Assembly: GCA_019187105.1 (NCBI GenBank)
Contig: JABAQM010000001.1
Span: 310,001 to 374,000, forward strand
Source of the DNA: Fimbriimonadaceae bacterium
Lineage (GTDB): Bacteria > Armatimonadota > Fimbriimonadia > Fimbriimonadales > Fimbriimonadaceae
Length of the DNA stretch: 64,000 nt
Reading direction: 5' to 3'
Part shown: positions 25,284 through 33,192 of the stretch, in pieces
How the letters are laid out: every line of letters begins with the position of its first letter
Position numbering within the stretch: position 1 is the first letter of the stretch
Position numbers and translations under genes: made by a program
The notes under the pieces: model-generated
What the model saw: only the letters and a program-made list of their open reading frames with translations
The model's database searches: none
Told to the model about the DNA's origin: nothing

Positions 25284-25290
25284 CTGGTCC

Positions 25291-25854
25291 TTAAAAGAGC
25301 GTGACGCGATCGTCTTCTGCCGAATTCTGGCGGGCGACTTCCACTTCTCGATTGCTGACCTGCTCAACTTCCATGGCGTCTGAGCCAGTGGCCCTTAGTC
25401 TCTTCATAAACACCCGCCCAGAATCTGTGAAGAAAAGGACAGACCGTGCTGCCAAGCCTCCGACGTCCTGCTTTAGGATGGGAATCTGTTCGTCTTGCAG
25501 AAAAGAAACCGCGAACTGAATGTTCCGTTGGGGCACGCTGGCATGGTGCATGCGAGTCTTGAGGACGTGGCCTCCGCCGAAAACCTTTGCCTCGAGCCTC
25601 TTTCGATCGGCTCCCTTCTTCATACAGCGGTTGATCAGAAGCTCCATCGCATTGACGCCATACCGTGCGCTCAGGTCGTCGTCGCCGCTGTCCGGCAGCA
25701 TGAAGTGGTTCATGCCACCGACCATCGTTACCGGGTCTCGCAGGCAAACGGAAATGCATGACCCGAGGACGGTTTTTACGACGCTGGGCCGTTCACTGAC
25801 CCACACATCCCCGATGTGAATGGAAGCACGAACTCGATTCCCGAATTCAATCAT
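25291..25854 (-). CDS. cheD: Chemoreceptor glutamine deamidase CheD
   Basis: The 187-residue protein has the CheD active site: LGSCISVCLRD with the catalytic Cys, GGMNHFMLPDS with the His, and the FGGGHVLKTR strand. CheD deamidates glutamines in receptors and in some species binds CheC/CheX to raise its phosphatase activity, which fits the presence of cheX nearby. The ATG overlaps the cheR stop by one base (TGATG). The C-terminal ~25 residues (EVEQVSNREVEVARQ and on) extend past the core domain. Confidence 0.95.
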   Translation of the reverse strand: MIEFGNRVRASIHIGDVWVSERPSVVKTVLGSCISVCLRDPVTMVGGMNHFMLPDSGDDDLSARYGVNAMELLINRCMKKGADRKRLEAKVFGGGHVLKTRMHHASVPQRNIQFAVSFLQDEQIPILKQDVGGLAARSVLFFTDSGRVFMKRLRATGSDAMEVEQVSNREVEVARQNSAEDDRVTLF

Positions 25855-26714
25855 CAGGCAGCCATCTCCAATTCATCGATCCTCTGGTAGACCGTCCTGC
25901 CGATCAGCTCTAACTCGTCGCTGATGCCGAAGAGACTTTCGGAATGTCCAATGATGAGGTAGCCGTTGGGCCGCAGGCAATTGCGGAATCGTGCCACCAA
26001 TTCCCGTTGGGTTGGCTTATCGAAGTAAATCATCACGTTGCGGCAGAAGATCACATCGAAGCGGGTCGATTCACCGATGGGCCAAGACTTGTCAAGCAGG
26101 CTGAACCGCTGGAGGCTGAGCCACTCCCCGAGTTCTGGCTTGACGCGCACCTGTTCGGAGCGTTCGCCTTTTCCTCTTAAGAAGTATTTCCGTACTAGCG
26201 GCAGTGGGACTGGCTCAAGCTTCTCGATCTCGTATATTCCCTTGCGCGCTTGGTCGAGCACGTTGCTATCGATGTCGGTGGCCAGCTGCCGAACATTCCA
26301 GGAGTTGATATCAGGCACTCCCTCGCGAAGTGCAATCGCCAGCGTATAGGCTTCCTCGCCGGTCGAGCATCCGGCATGCCACACGGAGAGGTTCCGAGAT
26401 GCAGGGAGACTGGATTTCTTGGCCTCAGGGATGACCTGGTTGATGATGAAATCGAAGTGGTGAGGCTCGCGAAAGAAGCCGGTTTTGTTCGTGGTAACGG
26501 CGTTGATGAACTCGCTCATCTCGCCCTTGCCCCGAAGGTCGCTCCTTAGCAGGTTCAGATAATCGCGGAAGGTCGTTAAATTGTTGGCTCGCAGTCTTTT
26601 GCCGAGCCGCGAGAGCAGCATTTGCTGCTTAGAGTCGGCCAGCTTGATGCCGGTCATCTCAAAGACGAGCTGTCGCAAGGCTTCGAACTCAGCCTTGGTC
26701 ATTGCGAATTCCAA
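25854..26714 (-). CDS. cheR: Chemotaxis protein methyltransferase CheR
   Basis: The protein (286 residues from the chosen start) has the all-helical CheR N domain (EFEALRQLVFEMTGIKL, NKTGFFREPHHFDF) and the SAM-binding domain with SVWHAGCSTGEEAYTLAI, LATDIDSNVLDQARKG, VIFCRNVMIYFDKPTQ and LIIGHSESLFG. It methylates receptor glutamates. TTG 26714 is chosen because GGGAGGAG precedes it by 5 nt; the ATG four codons later (26702) would be 17 nt from that site. An open frame to 26759 lacks a ribosome site. The gene follows the MCP by 72 bp and is overlapped by cheD. Confidence 0.93.
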   Translation of the reverse strand: MEFAMTKAEFEALRQLVFEMTGIKLADSKQQMLLSRLGKRLRANNLTTFRDYLNLLRSDLRGKGEMSEFINAVTTNKTGFFREPHHFDFIINQVIPEAKKSSLPASRNLSVWHAGCSTGEEAYTLAIALREGVPDINSWNVRQLATDIDSNVLDQARKGIYEIEKLEPVPLPLVRKYFLRGKGERSEQVRVKPELGEWLSLQRFSLLDKSWPIGESTRFDVIFCRNVMIYFDKPTQRELVARFRNCLRPNGYLIIGHSESLFGISDELELIGRTVYQRIDELEMAA

Positions 26715-26786
26715 TCTCTCCTCCCTTGTCGCCCAAAGTTCAAAAGTACGGGCCGGCACCGGAGGCGCCGACCCGCAAGCTGTTGG

Positions 26787-28637
26787 TTAGAACTCCTCGA
26801 AGTTATCGAGGTCGTCGGCGGATGCCCTCAACGTCGAGCCGGATGCGGTCCGGGATTCGGTTCGGGACGATCGTTCCGACCTGCCAGCGATGGAGCCATT
26901 CTTCCGGCTCTCTCGGGCCTTGGCTTCCCGCTGGGCATGGATCTGGGCTTGGAGCCTGTTAAGCACGCTGGAATCGATCTTGAAGTTGCTAATCAGGTTC
27001 TGAAGATCGCTGGCCTGGCTGTTCATGCTCTGGCTGGCGGCGTTTGCCTGCTCAACGAGCGCGGCATTCTGCTGGGTGATCTGATCCATCTGCGTGATGG
27101 CCTTGTTCACCTGTTCGATACCCGCAGCCTGCTCCTGTGCGGCGGCCGAGATCTCGGCGATGATGTCGGCGACCTTCTTGACCGACGTCACGATCTCCTC
27201 CAACTGGCTTCCGCTTTGGTTGACGAGGGTGCTCCCTTCTCCAACCTTTTGAACGCTGTCCTGGACAAGCGCCTTGATCTCCTTTGCAGCGGTCGCGCTG
27301 CGGCCGGCAAGATTCCGAACCTCCGCGGCCACAACGGCGAAGCCCCTTCCCTGCTCGCCAACGCGCGCCGCTTCGACGGCCGCATTGAGGGCGAGGAGAT
27401 TGGTTTGGAAGGCGATCTCGTCGATCACTGAGATGATGTCGGCGATCCGCTTGCTTGCGGTGTTGATCTCTTCCATCGTCGAGACTGCCGAGCTGACCAC
27501 CTGGCCGCCTTTCTCAGCCGATTCACGAGCCTGCATCGCAAGCTGATTGGCCTGCTTGGCGTTGTCCGCATTTTGCTTGACCGTCGAGGTCATCTCTTCC
27601 ATGCTGGAAGCGGTTTCCTCAAGGCTAGCCGCCTGCTCTTCGGTTCGCTGGGCGAGGTCGTCGTTGCCGGTCATGACCTCAACGGATGCATCCGCGATGC
27701 TGTCCGATGCCACCTTCGTTTGGGAGATCATCTCGGACAGATTGGAGATCATCTTGGCGAAGGCGTTGCCAAGCCGATCAGCCTCCGACTTTGGTGTCAC
27801 GGTCACGGTCAGGTTGCCGGCTGCGATTTCGTCGGCTACATCCACCATGTCCTTCAACGTGGCGAACATGCTGTTATAGGCCTCAACCGCCTTGACTGTC
27901 TGATTTCTCAGATTGTTAAAGGTTTCCGCCATCAGCGCGAGGTCCGGCTGGTTCGGAATATCGAGCAGCGGGGTTCTGGGCTGGATGGTGAGGGAGAGCT
28001 CGCCTTCGGCAAGGGCGCCAAGGGCTGTGGCGAGATCCGTGGAGCAGGCGCCGCGCAGGAAGTCCATGCGGTCGGCGATTTCTTTAACCTGCGCCTTATA
28101 TTCCTGGTCGGCCAGGACTCGCTCGGTTACATCCAGCCATTCGGTCGCATAACCCTCTTTCTCACCGGTGCTGCTAAACAGAGCATTGGCGGTGAGCTCG
28201 ATGATGTAAGGTCCAACCTTGATCTGGGTCTGATAGGGCTGCCCTTGAAGAGTGCCAAGCACTCGCCGCTGATGGGCGGGATCCTTATGGAAGACGTCGA
28301 TTACCTTACCGATGAGTTGGTCGTGGTGGAAGCCGCTTCCAAAGACCTTCTGGAATTCTGGTTCCCACCCCTTCAACATCGACTGGAGGGTGGCGTTGAG
28401 GTAGATGATCTCAAGATCGAGATTCGTGATCATGAAGCCAGAAGCGGCCTTGTTGAGGGCGCCCATCAGCATCTCTTGCGATGCAACAAAGCGATTCTGG
28501 CCAGAGTCCATGACCTGGAGGTTTGGGTTGGACTGGCTACTTTGACCAGAACCCTTGCCGTTAACGACGCGGAAGTTCTGCGACCGAGACGCCTTTCGTG
28601 CCGGCGCGGAACTATTCAGTTTTCGTGCTGCTGCCAT
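26787..28637 (-). CDS. Soluble methyl-accepting chemotaxis protein with PAS and HAMP-like domains
   Basis: The 616-residue receptor has no transmembrane segment. A basic, disordered N terminus (1-45) precedes a PAS domain (about 60-175, ending [11 protein letters not shown]), two HAMP-like helical units (about 195-320, including [22 protein letters not shown]) and a signalling hairpin (about 330-570) whose tip [21 protein letters not shown] is the CheA/CheW contact. The C terminus is DDLDNFEEF, resembling the NWETF tether that recruits CheR and CheB, with Phe in place of Trp. The protein should sense a cytoplasmic signal. It lies between cheW and cheR in the operon and is probably their main receptor. 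Confidence 0.95.
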   Translation of the reverse strand: MAAARKLNSSAPARKASRSQNFRVVNGKGSGQSSQSNPNLQVMDSGQNRFVASQEMLMGALNKAASGFMITNLDLEIIYLNATLQSMLKGWEPEFQKVFGSGFHHDQLIGKVIDVFHKDPAHQRRVLGTLQGQPYQTQIKVGPYIIELTANALFSSTGEKEGYATEWLDVTERVLADQEYKAQVKEIADRMDFLRGACSTDLATALGALAEGELSLTIQPRTPLLDIPNQPDLALMAETFNNLRNQTVKAVEAYNSMFATLKDMVDVADEIAAGNLTVTVTPKSEADRLGNAFAKMISNLSEMISQTKVASDSIADASVEVMTGNDDLAQRTEEQAASLEETASSMEEMTSTVKQNADNAKQANQLAMQARESAEKGGQVVSSAVSTMEEINTASKRIADIISVIDEIAFQTNLLALNAAVEAARVGEQGRGFAVVAAEVRNLAGRSATAAKEIKALVQDSVQKVGEGSTLVNQSGSQLEEIVTSVKKVADIIAEISAAAQEQAAGIEQVNKAITQMDQITQQNAALVEQANAASQSMNSQASDLQNLISNFKIDSSVLNRLQAQIHAQREAKARESRKNGSIAGRSERSSRTESRTASGSTLRASADDLDNFEEF

Positions 28638-28663
28638 TTATTTGTTCCTGTGCTCTAGGCTGT

Positions 28664-29155
28664 CTAGGCCGCGAGGGCGGCTGCGGTGTCGCCTAACATC
28701 ACCGCTTCAATGTCGAGGAGGATGACGAGCCGTTCGCCGACGGTGCCCAGGCCCTGGAGGGAACGGGTCGGGGCGCCATTGATTTCGGGTGGCGGCTGGA
28801 TGTCATCCGGCATGATGCTCATGACTTCGGAAACCGAGTCCACGATCATCCCCATCACTCGGTCCTGGACGACCACAACCACGATAACAGTGAACTGGTC
28901 GTAGGTCGCCTCCGGCAGTCCGAATTTCTTTCGAAGGTCAATGATCGGTACGATCGTGCCCCGAAGGTTCAGCACACCTGTCACTTCGGGTGGAGAGTTT
29001 GGAATGGGAGTCGTCGCGATATATCCCTTGATCTCTTGGACCTTGAGGATGTCGACGCCGTACTCCTCATCGGCGAGTGAGAAAGTCAGAAACTGGTTTG
29101 CATTGGTTGTCAGTTCCGTGCTCTCCCTGGTTGATGTCAATGTTTCGGTTGCCAT
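28664..29155 (-). CDS. cheW: Chemotaxis coupling protein CheW
   Basis: The 163-residue single CheW domain begins FLTFSLADEEYGVDILKVQE, continues PNSPPEVTGVLNLRGTIVPIIDLRKKFGL and ends with GVRxS-type strand LVILLDIEAVML. CheW bridges receptors and CheA in the array. It starts 9 bp after cheA ends and ends 26 bp before the MCP, in the usual A-W-MCP order. Confidence 0.96.
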   Translation of the reverse strand: MATETLTSTRESTELTTNANQFLTFSLADEEYGVDILKVQEIKGYIATTPIPNSPPEVTGVLNLRGTIVPIIDLRKKFGLPEATYDQFTVIVVVVVQDRVMGMIVDSVSEVMSIMPDDIQPPPEINGAPTRSLQGLGTVGERLVILLDIEAVMLGDTAAALAA

Positions 29156-29164
29156 GTCTTCCTG

Positions 29165-31138
29165 TTAGGCTGCTGCCTGCAATGCACCCAGTCCCAAGTT
29201 CATGCCCCGGGTCAAGCCGGGGACGTCGACGATGAGCGCGACCCTTCCATCTCCCAAAATCGTCGCGCCGGCGATTCCATCTACCTTTCGATAATTGGTT
29301 TCGAGACTTTTAATCACAACTTGCCCTTGCCCGATCAGTTCATCGGCAAAGAGCGCGACCTTCCGGCCGTCGCTCTCGATCAGCACGAGGGCGCCCTCCC
29401 ACAACTCCTGGTGGACGGGGGCGACTCCGAATGCGTGGTGAAGTCTGAGGACGGGAAGGTATTCGCCGCGCACGGTCACAACCTCTCCAAGCTGGGCAAC
29501 GGTGTGGATATCCTCCTGCCGGGGTCGAATACTCTCCAGGATGCTCGTGAGCGGCACGATGTAAACCCCATCGCCGACCGACATCGATTGCCCTTCGAGA
29601 ATCGCCATGGTAAGTGGAAGGCGGATTCGCGTGGAAACGCCCTTTCCTGGCGAAGACACGATCTTGACGGTGCCGCCTATTGCGGAAATCGCCTGCTTGA
29701 CAATGTCCATCCCGACCCCGCGTCCTGAGAGGTCGGTGATTTTGTCAGCCGTGGAAAAGCCGGGTTGGAAAATCAGGTTGTAGACATGCTCGTCCGACAG
29801 GTTTTCATCCGGCGAGACAAGGCCGCGGTCGATGGCTTTCGCCAAGATCTTGTCGCGATTGAGGCCCTTGCCATCATCAGCGACTTCGATAACAATGTTG
29901 CCTCCCTCATGGAAGGCGCTGATGGATAGGACCCCGGCCTCGGGCTTTCCGGCGCTCCTGCGCTCTTCCGGAGTCTCCAACCCGTGGTCGATGCTGTTTC
30001 TCACGAGGTGGGTCAGGGGATCTCCAATGGCCTCGATCAGGTTCTTGTCCAGCTCCGTTTCCTCGCCCACCAGCTTCAGTTCGATCCTCTTGCCGACCGC
30101 GGTGGACAGATCGTGGACCAGCCGTGGGAACCGGCCGAAGGCCATCTTGATCTGCAGTAGCCGCATACCCATCACGCGCTCCTGAAGCTCGCGCGAAGAC
30201 CGCTCCATCGAGGCGACAGCTTCAGTCAGCTGCGGCATTTTTCCCATGTGGAAATCCCGGGTCACCATGTTCAGCATCGACTGACTGATCACGAGCTCAC
30301 CAACGAGGTTAATGAGGCCGTCCAGCTTTTCGGCAGAGACCTTGATGGTGCCCGTGTCTTTTTGAGAGTTGGGCTGAACCGCACCTGAGGCCTGCGACTC
30401 GGTCACGGCGGTAGGGCTGTCATCCAGGACCTGCTGGCCGCCAAGGAGGTAAATCCTAACGGTTTGGGCAGGCTCGAAGGGACTGAAGTGGGCCAGGATG
30501 GCATCCGCATCGCTGTCCGTGTGCAGCATGATGCGCCAGGAAAGATAACACTTCGAAGGATCAAGCTCTGCTAGCGCGGGTACCGCCGAAGAGTCGCAGT
30601 CGATCGAGAGCACATCTCCGAGCTTGTGGAGTTCGGAAACTGCCGCCAGCGGATCTGGTCCGTCGGGCAAACAGTGATCGCCCGGCGTAAAGGTCAATTC
30701 AAAAATCTGGGGCATGCCGCGATTGCTGTCGCCGAATCCCTCCTCCGTGCCGTGGGAGGTTGTCGCTTCTTCGATTCGTGCAATGAGATCATCCGATGCG
30801 GGTGCGTCGGCTTGGTCACCCTTAGCGACTGCGAGGAGCGCTCTCATTTGGTCGAGGGACTCGAGCAGCAACGTACACAGTGGCTTCGATACCGCGATCT
30901 CGCCATTCCGGACCCCGTCGAGCAGGGTCTCCAGGCTGTGAGTAAACGTCGCAATCTCCGGAAATCCAAAGGTCGCGCTCCCACCCTTGATCGAATGAGC
31001 GCAGCGAAAGATCGAATTGAGAAGCTCTCGGTCATTCGGCGAGCTTTCAAGCTGAAGCAGGTGATTCTCGAATCCGTCGAGCAGCTCGGTCGCCTCTTCG
31101 AAGAAGGCTTGATGAAAGCTCGTGATGTCGATGCTCAC
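29165..31138 (-). CDS. cheA: Chemotaxis histidine kinase CheA
   Basis: The 657-residue kinase has a P1 HPt domain (His48 in FRCAHSIKGGSATFG), a region (about 150-230) containing a ferredoxin-like P2-type fold, the P3 dimerisation helices (about 260-330), the P4 ATPase with N box LVRNSIDHGLETPEERR, G1 EVADDGKG, and GRGVGMDIVKQAISAIGG, and the P5 CheW-like domain (about 515-650). All catalytic motifs are present. It autophosphorylates in response to receptors and passes phosphate to CheY and CheB. Its GTG start overlaps the cheY stop (GTGA). Confidence 0.96.
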   Translation of the reverse strand: MSIDITSFHQAFFEEATELLDGFENHLLQLESSPNDRELLNSIFRCAHSIKGGSATFGFPEIATFTHSLETLLDGVRNGEIAVSKPLCTLLLESLDQMRALLAVAKGDQADAPASDDLIARIEEATTSHGTEEGFGDSNRGMPQIFELTFTPGDHCLPDGPDPLAAVSELHKLGDVLSIDCDSSAVPALAELDPSKCYLSWRIMLHTDSDADAILAHFSPFEPAQTVRIYLLGGQQVLDDSPTAVTESQASGAVQPNSQKDTGTIKVSAEKLDGLINLVGELVISQSMLNMVTRDFHMGKMPQLTEAVASMERSSRELQERVMGMRLLQIKMAFGRFPRLVHDLSTAVGKRIELKLVGEETELDKNLIEAIGDPLTHLVRNSIDHGLETPEERRSAGKPEAGVLSISAFHEGGNIVIEVADDGKGLNRDKILAKAIDRGLVSPDENLSDEHVYNLIFQPGFSTADKITDLSGRGVGMDIVKQAISAIGGTVKIVSSPGKGVSTRIRLPLTMAILEGQSMSVGDGVYIVPLTSILESIRPRQEDIHTVAQLGEVVTVRGEYLPVLRLHHAFGVAPVHQELWEGALVLIESDGRKVALFADELIGQGQVVIKSLETNYRKVDGIAGATILGDGRVALIVDVPGLTRGMNLGLGALQAAA

Positions 31139-31497
31139 GCGGCCACCCTTGCCACCACGGCCAGAAGCTGGTCTGGGCTAAACGGCTTCACAATCCAGCC
31201 GGTTGCGCCGGCGGCCTTTCCCTGCATCTTCGATTCGCTGTCGCCGTCCGTCGTCAACACCAGGATCGGAGTCGTTCGCGCTGCCGGCATCAAGCGGGCT
31301 TCCTTTATGAACGTGAAGCCGTCCATAACCGGCATGTTAAGGTCGGTAATGATCACTTGGAAGTGGTCGTTCGCCTGCAGCGAGTCGAGCCCTTCTTGTC
31401 CATTCTCTCCCTCGACAACCTGGTAGCCGACAGACTGTAGCGTCAGGCTGACCATCTTTCTCATCGTCGCCGAATCGTCAATAACGAGTGCCTTCAT
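31135..31497 (-). CDS. cheY: CheY-type response regulator
   Basis: The 120-residue receiver starts MKALVIDDSATMRKMV and has Asp52 in VIITDLNMPVMDG, Thr in VLTTDGDS and Lys in IVKPFSPDQ. ATG 31497 is chosen since it follows AAGGGG and gives a normal receiver; the frame extends to 31683 over the neighbouring gene with no homology. It overlaps cheA by 4 bp and is the likely direct output of the kinase. A second CheY at 22.5 kb may act as a competing phosphate sink or second output. Confidence 0.94.
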   Translation of the reverse strand: MKALVIDDSATMRKMVSLTLQSVGYQVVEGENGQEGLDSLQANDHFQVIITDLNMPVMDGFTFIKEARLMPAARTTPILVLTTDGDSESKMQGKAAGATGWIVKPFSPDQLLAVVARVAA

Positions 31498-31510
31498 TCG
31501 ATACCCCTTT

Positions 31511-32098
31511 TTAAGCTGCCTCGAAAAGCGTTTGATCGTCGGCCGAGCTACGGTCGATATGGTCAAGGAAGAGTGCGCGACGGCGGCGGTTAACTTCCGT
31601 AGGCGACGTGCGAAGATAGTTGGCAAGCGCCTCCGGGCCGTTACTGGCAGCGTTTGCCCGTTGGCGGAGACGGTCGGCGACATGCTCGAGGCGCTGCTTG
31701 TGAAGGTCTTGAAACTGGAATGAGACTACGATTCCGTTAAGGAGGGAGTGGATCTCGGTCATGCGGGGCCCGCTGGCGTAGCCGTCAATCTCGCCCATTA
31801 GCCGGATCAGCTGACCAACGGCCTCGTTGACGGCGTTTTCTGCGTCCCTTGATGCGATCCCCAATTCTTCACAAAGCTCGGAATCCTCCACGGCCAGGAC
31901 TCGATGCAGGAGAGCACTGCTTAGAAACTCTCCGCCGCCGAAATTCGAGTCGCTCATTGACAAGTAGCCCCATGTATCCTGACTAGTAACATCAAACCTC
32001 TCACGTAGCACTCCGCCTTGCATGGCGGCTTCATTTCCATGTTTCGCCAAAGGCATAAAAAAGGCGGTGCCCAACGCGATAGCAAGTCGAGCCTTCAT
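31511..32098 (-). CDS. CheZ-like protein (putative CheY-P phosphatase)
   Basis: The 195-residue protein is mostly helical. A long helix at about 113-150 contains FQFQDLHKQRLEHVADRL; the D131-x3-Q135 pattern within QDLHKQ matches the CheZ active-site helix (QDLTGQ, where Asp and Gln position the attacking water). A helical partner segment (about 75-108) could form the other half of the hairpin, and the acidic C terminus SADDQTLFEAA could play the part of the CheZ tail that binds CheY. The ATG at 32098 overlaps the stop of the STAS gene (ATGA), and cheY follows after 13 bp. A CheZ here is unusual beside a CheX; the call rests on motif and context, not overall similarity. Confidence 0.6.
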   Translation of the reverse strand: MKARLAIALGTAFFMPLAKHGNEAAMQGGVLRERFDVTSQDTWGYLSMSDSNFGGGEFLSSALLHRVLAVEDSELCEELGIASRDAENAVNEAVGQLIRLMGEIDGYASGPRMTEIHSLLNGIVVSFQFQDLHKQRLEHVADRLRQRANAASNGPEALANYLRTSPTEVNRRRRALFLDHIDRSSADDQTLFEAA

Positions 32099-32418
32099 TG
32101 CGAGAGCCTCACACCAGCTCCTCGCAAAATGGCTTCGCTTTCTGCGCTCACGTTCGCCAAACCTATCGCCCTGACACCGTTGTTATGCTTCAGCGCCGAG
32201 ATCGTTAACTGCGCCAGCCAAAGGTCGAACGGTCTCCCCTGGCCCGCATCCACAACAATCTCCGAACCGTCAGGGTTGCTGTAAGCATCAAGCAATAAGA
32301 TCCTCAGCCGCTCTGCCCGAGCGGGTCCGGCATCATTGCCTAGTCCAATGGCAGATGTACCGGAGGCCGAGGCGGAGTTCGCTTTTCGTGGTTTGCTGGT
32401 CTTCTGGCGCTTCTCCAA
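32095..32418 (-). CDS. STAS-domain protein
   Basis: The 107-residue protein has a basic Ser/Ala-rich N terminus (1-30) and a STAS-like domain: RLRILLLDAYSNPDGSEIVVDAG, a helix around DLWLAQLTISALKHNNGV and AIGLANVSAESEAILRGAGV. STAS proteins mostly work as anti-anti-sigma factors or as small scaffold modules; no phosphorylatable Ser is obvious at the usual site (the helix starts at RPFDLWL). The TTG start at 32416-32418 has AGAGGA 7 nt upstream. It heads the chemotaxis operon and overlaps the CheZ-like gene by 4 bp. Confidence 0.7.
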   Translation of the reverse strand: MEKRQKTSKPRKANSASASGTSAIGLGNDAGPARAERLRILLLDAYSNPDGSEIVVDAGQGRPFDLWLAQLTISALKHNNGVRAIGLANVSAESEAILRGAGVRLSQ

Positions 32419-32487
32419 GATGATTCCTCTATTGGCACTCTGTTAGCTAATTGCCTGGACTTCTAAGGCAGCGTGACCACCTATTAA

Positions 32488-32560
32488 GTACGGCAAACCG
32501 GCCATCCGTACAAGAATTTTCGTTACACGACCCATGGTTCTGTTTGGATAGAGTCGTGTA
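32488..32560. promoter_or_regulatory. Non-coding control region of the chemotaxis operon with two inverted repeats
   Basis: Positions 32419-32605 hold no gene and should carry the promoter of the minus-strand chemotaxis operon. Two perfect inverted repeats are seen: GTACGG at 32488-32493 with CCGTAC at 32506-32511, and TACACGAC at 32524-32531 with GTCGTGTA at 32553-32560. They could be operators or leader hairpins; no convincing -10/-35 pair was identified. Confidence 0.35.
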
Positions 32561-32605
32561 CATATATCCATAGACAATAGGTCATCGATGTGAGCCTAAG
32601 ACTCA

Positions 32606-32639
32606 AAAGCCCTCCTGCCGTTTTTGGCAGGAGAGCTTT
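32606..32639 (-). terminator. Rho-independent terminator of the pilus operon
   Basis: CTCCTGCC (32612-32619) pairs perfectly with GGCAGGAG (32626-32633) around a six-base loop, and AAAGC/GCTTT (32606-32610 with 32635-32639) lengthens the stem after one mismatch. On the minus strand the stem ends in GCTTTTG, a short T-run. It lies 65 bp past the stop of the major pilin gene, so it should end the long pilus transcript. Confidence 0.75.
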
Positions 32640-32703
32640 ATGTGATCTCGGATTACTGAAGGCGCCCAGTTGAGCTTATCTCAGTGTCAGCCTTCGCAGC
32701 AAT

Positions 32704-33156
32704 CTACCAAGAACTATATGCGGTGCCGTCACTTGCGTTACCGCTTGCAGAGGATGTGACCTTACCAACCGTTGGCGACGTTACCGAGTAGGTAAATGCT
32801 GCGCCGGACACGGGGTCGGTGGGTACAGACTGCAGATAAGGGCCTTTATAGTCGGAAGCGGTGATCGACTTTGCAGCACCGGCAGCGTCCTTTCCAGCTG
32901 CGGGCGCCGAAGATCCCGTTAGGTCCGACAAGGCGGATGGCCAGGCACCGGTATCGTTGTGAAAGAGCTCAACAGCGTTTCGACAGAGCTTGATGTTGCT
33001 CTTGAGGCTGGCCTCCTTGCTGCGCAGTCCGGAGTCCATGAACCTCGGGATTGCAATCGCGGCGAGGACAGCCAAGATCACGATGACGATGAGCAGCTCG
33101 ACGAGCGTAAAACCTCGCGCTACTTGGGAATATTTTCGGTTCAACATCTGAGTCAC
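32704..33156 (-). CDS. Type IV major pilin / GspG-like pseudopilin
   Basis: The 150-residue protein has a short basic leader and the prepilin cleavage motif RG|FTLVELLIVIVILAVLA with Glu at +5, then an N-terminal helix and a GspG-like globular part (KLCRNAVELFHNDTGAWPS, GPYLQSVPTDPVSGAAFTY). The ending YSSW lacks a Cys pair. It is the last gene of the assembly operon and is followed by a terminator. This subunit is probably the main fibre component, but pilin and pseudopilin cannot be told apart by sequence alone. Confidence 0.9.
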   Translation of the reverse strand: MTQMLNRKYSQVARGFTLVELLIVIVILAVLAAIAIPRFMDSGLRSKEASLKSNIKLCRNAVELFHNDTGAWPSALSDLTGSSAPAAGKDAAGAAKSITASDYKGPYLQSVPTDPVSGAAFTYSVTSPTVGKVTSSASGNASDGTAYSSW

Positions 33157-33192
33157 ACCCTTTTATCGGTGGTCGTTTCCAAACTCCTTAGG

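Noticed and set aside
27573-28658. Plus-strand ORF of 361 codons opposite the MCP
   Set aside because: Shadow of the receptor coding sequence; no motif and no ribosome site.
32492-32499. c-di-GMP-I riboswitch (GGCAAACC core)
   Set aside because: The eight bases match part of the consensus but the flanking conserved segments and pairing are missing, and the orientation is opposite to the operon.
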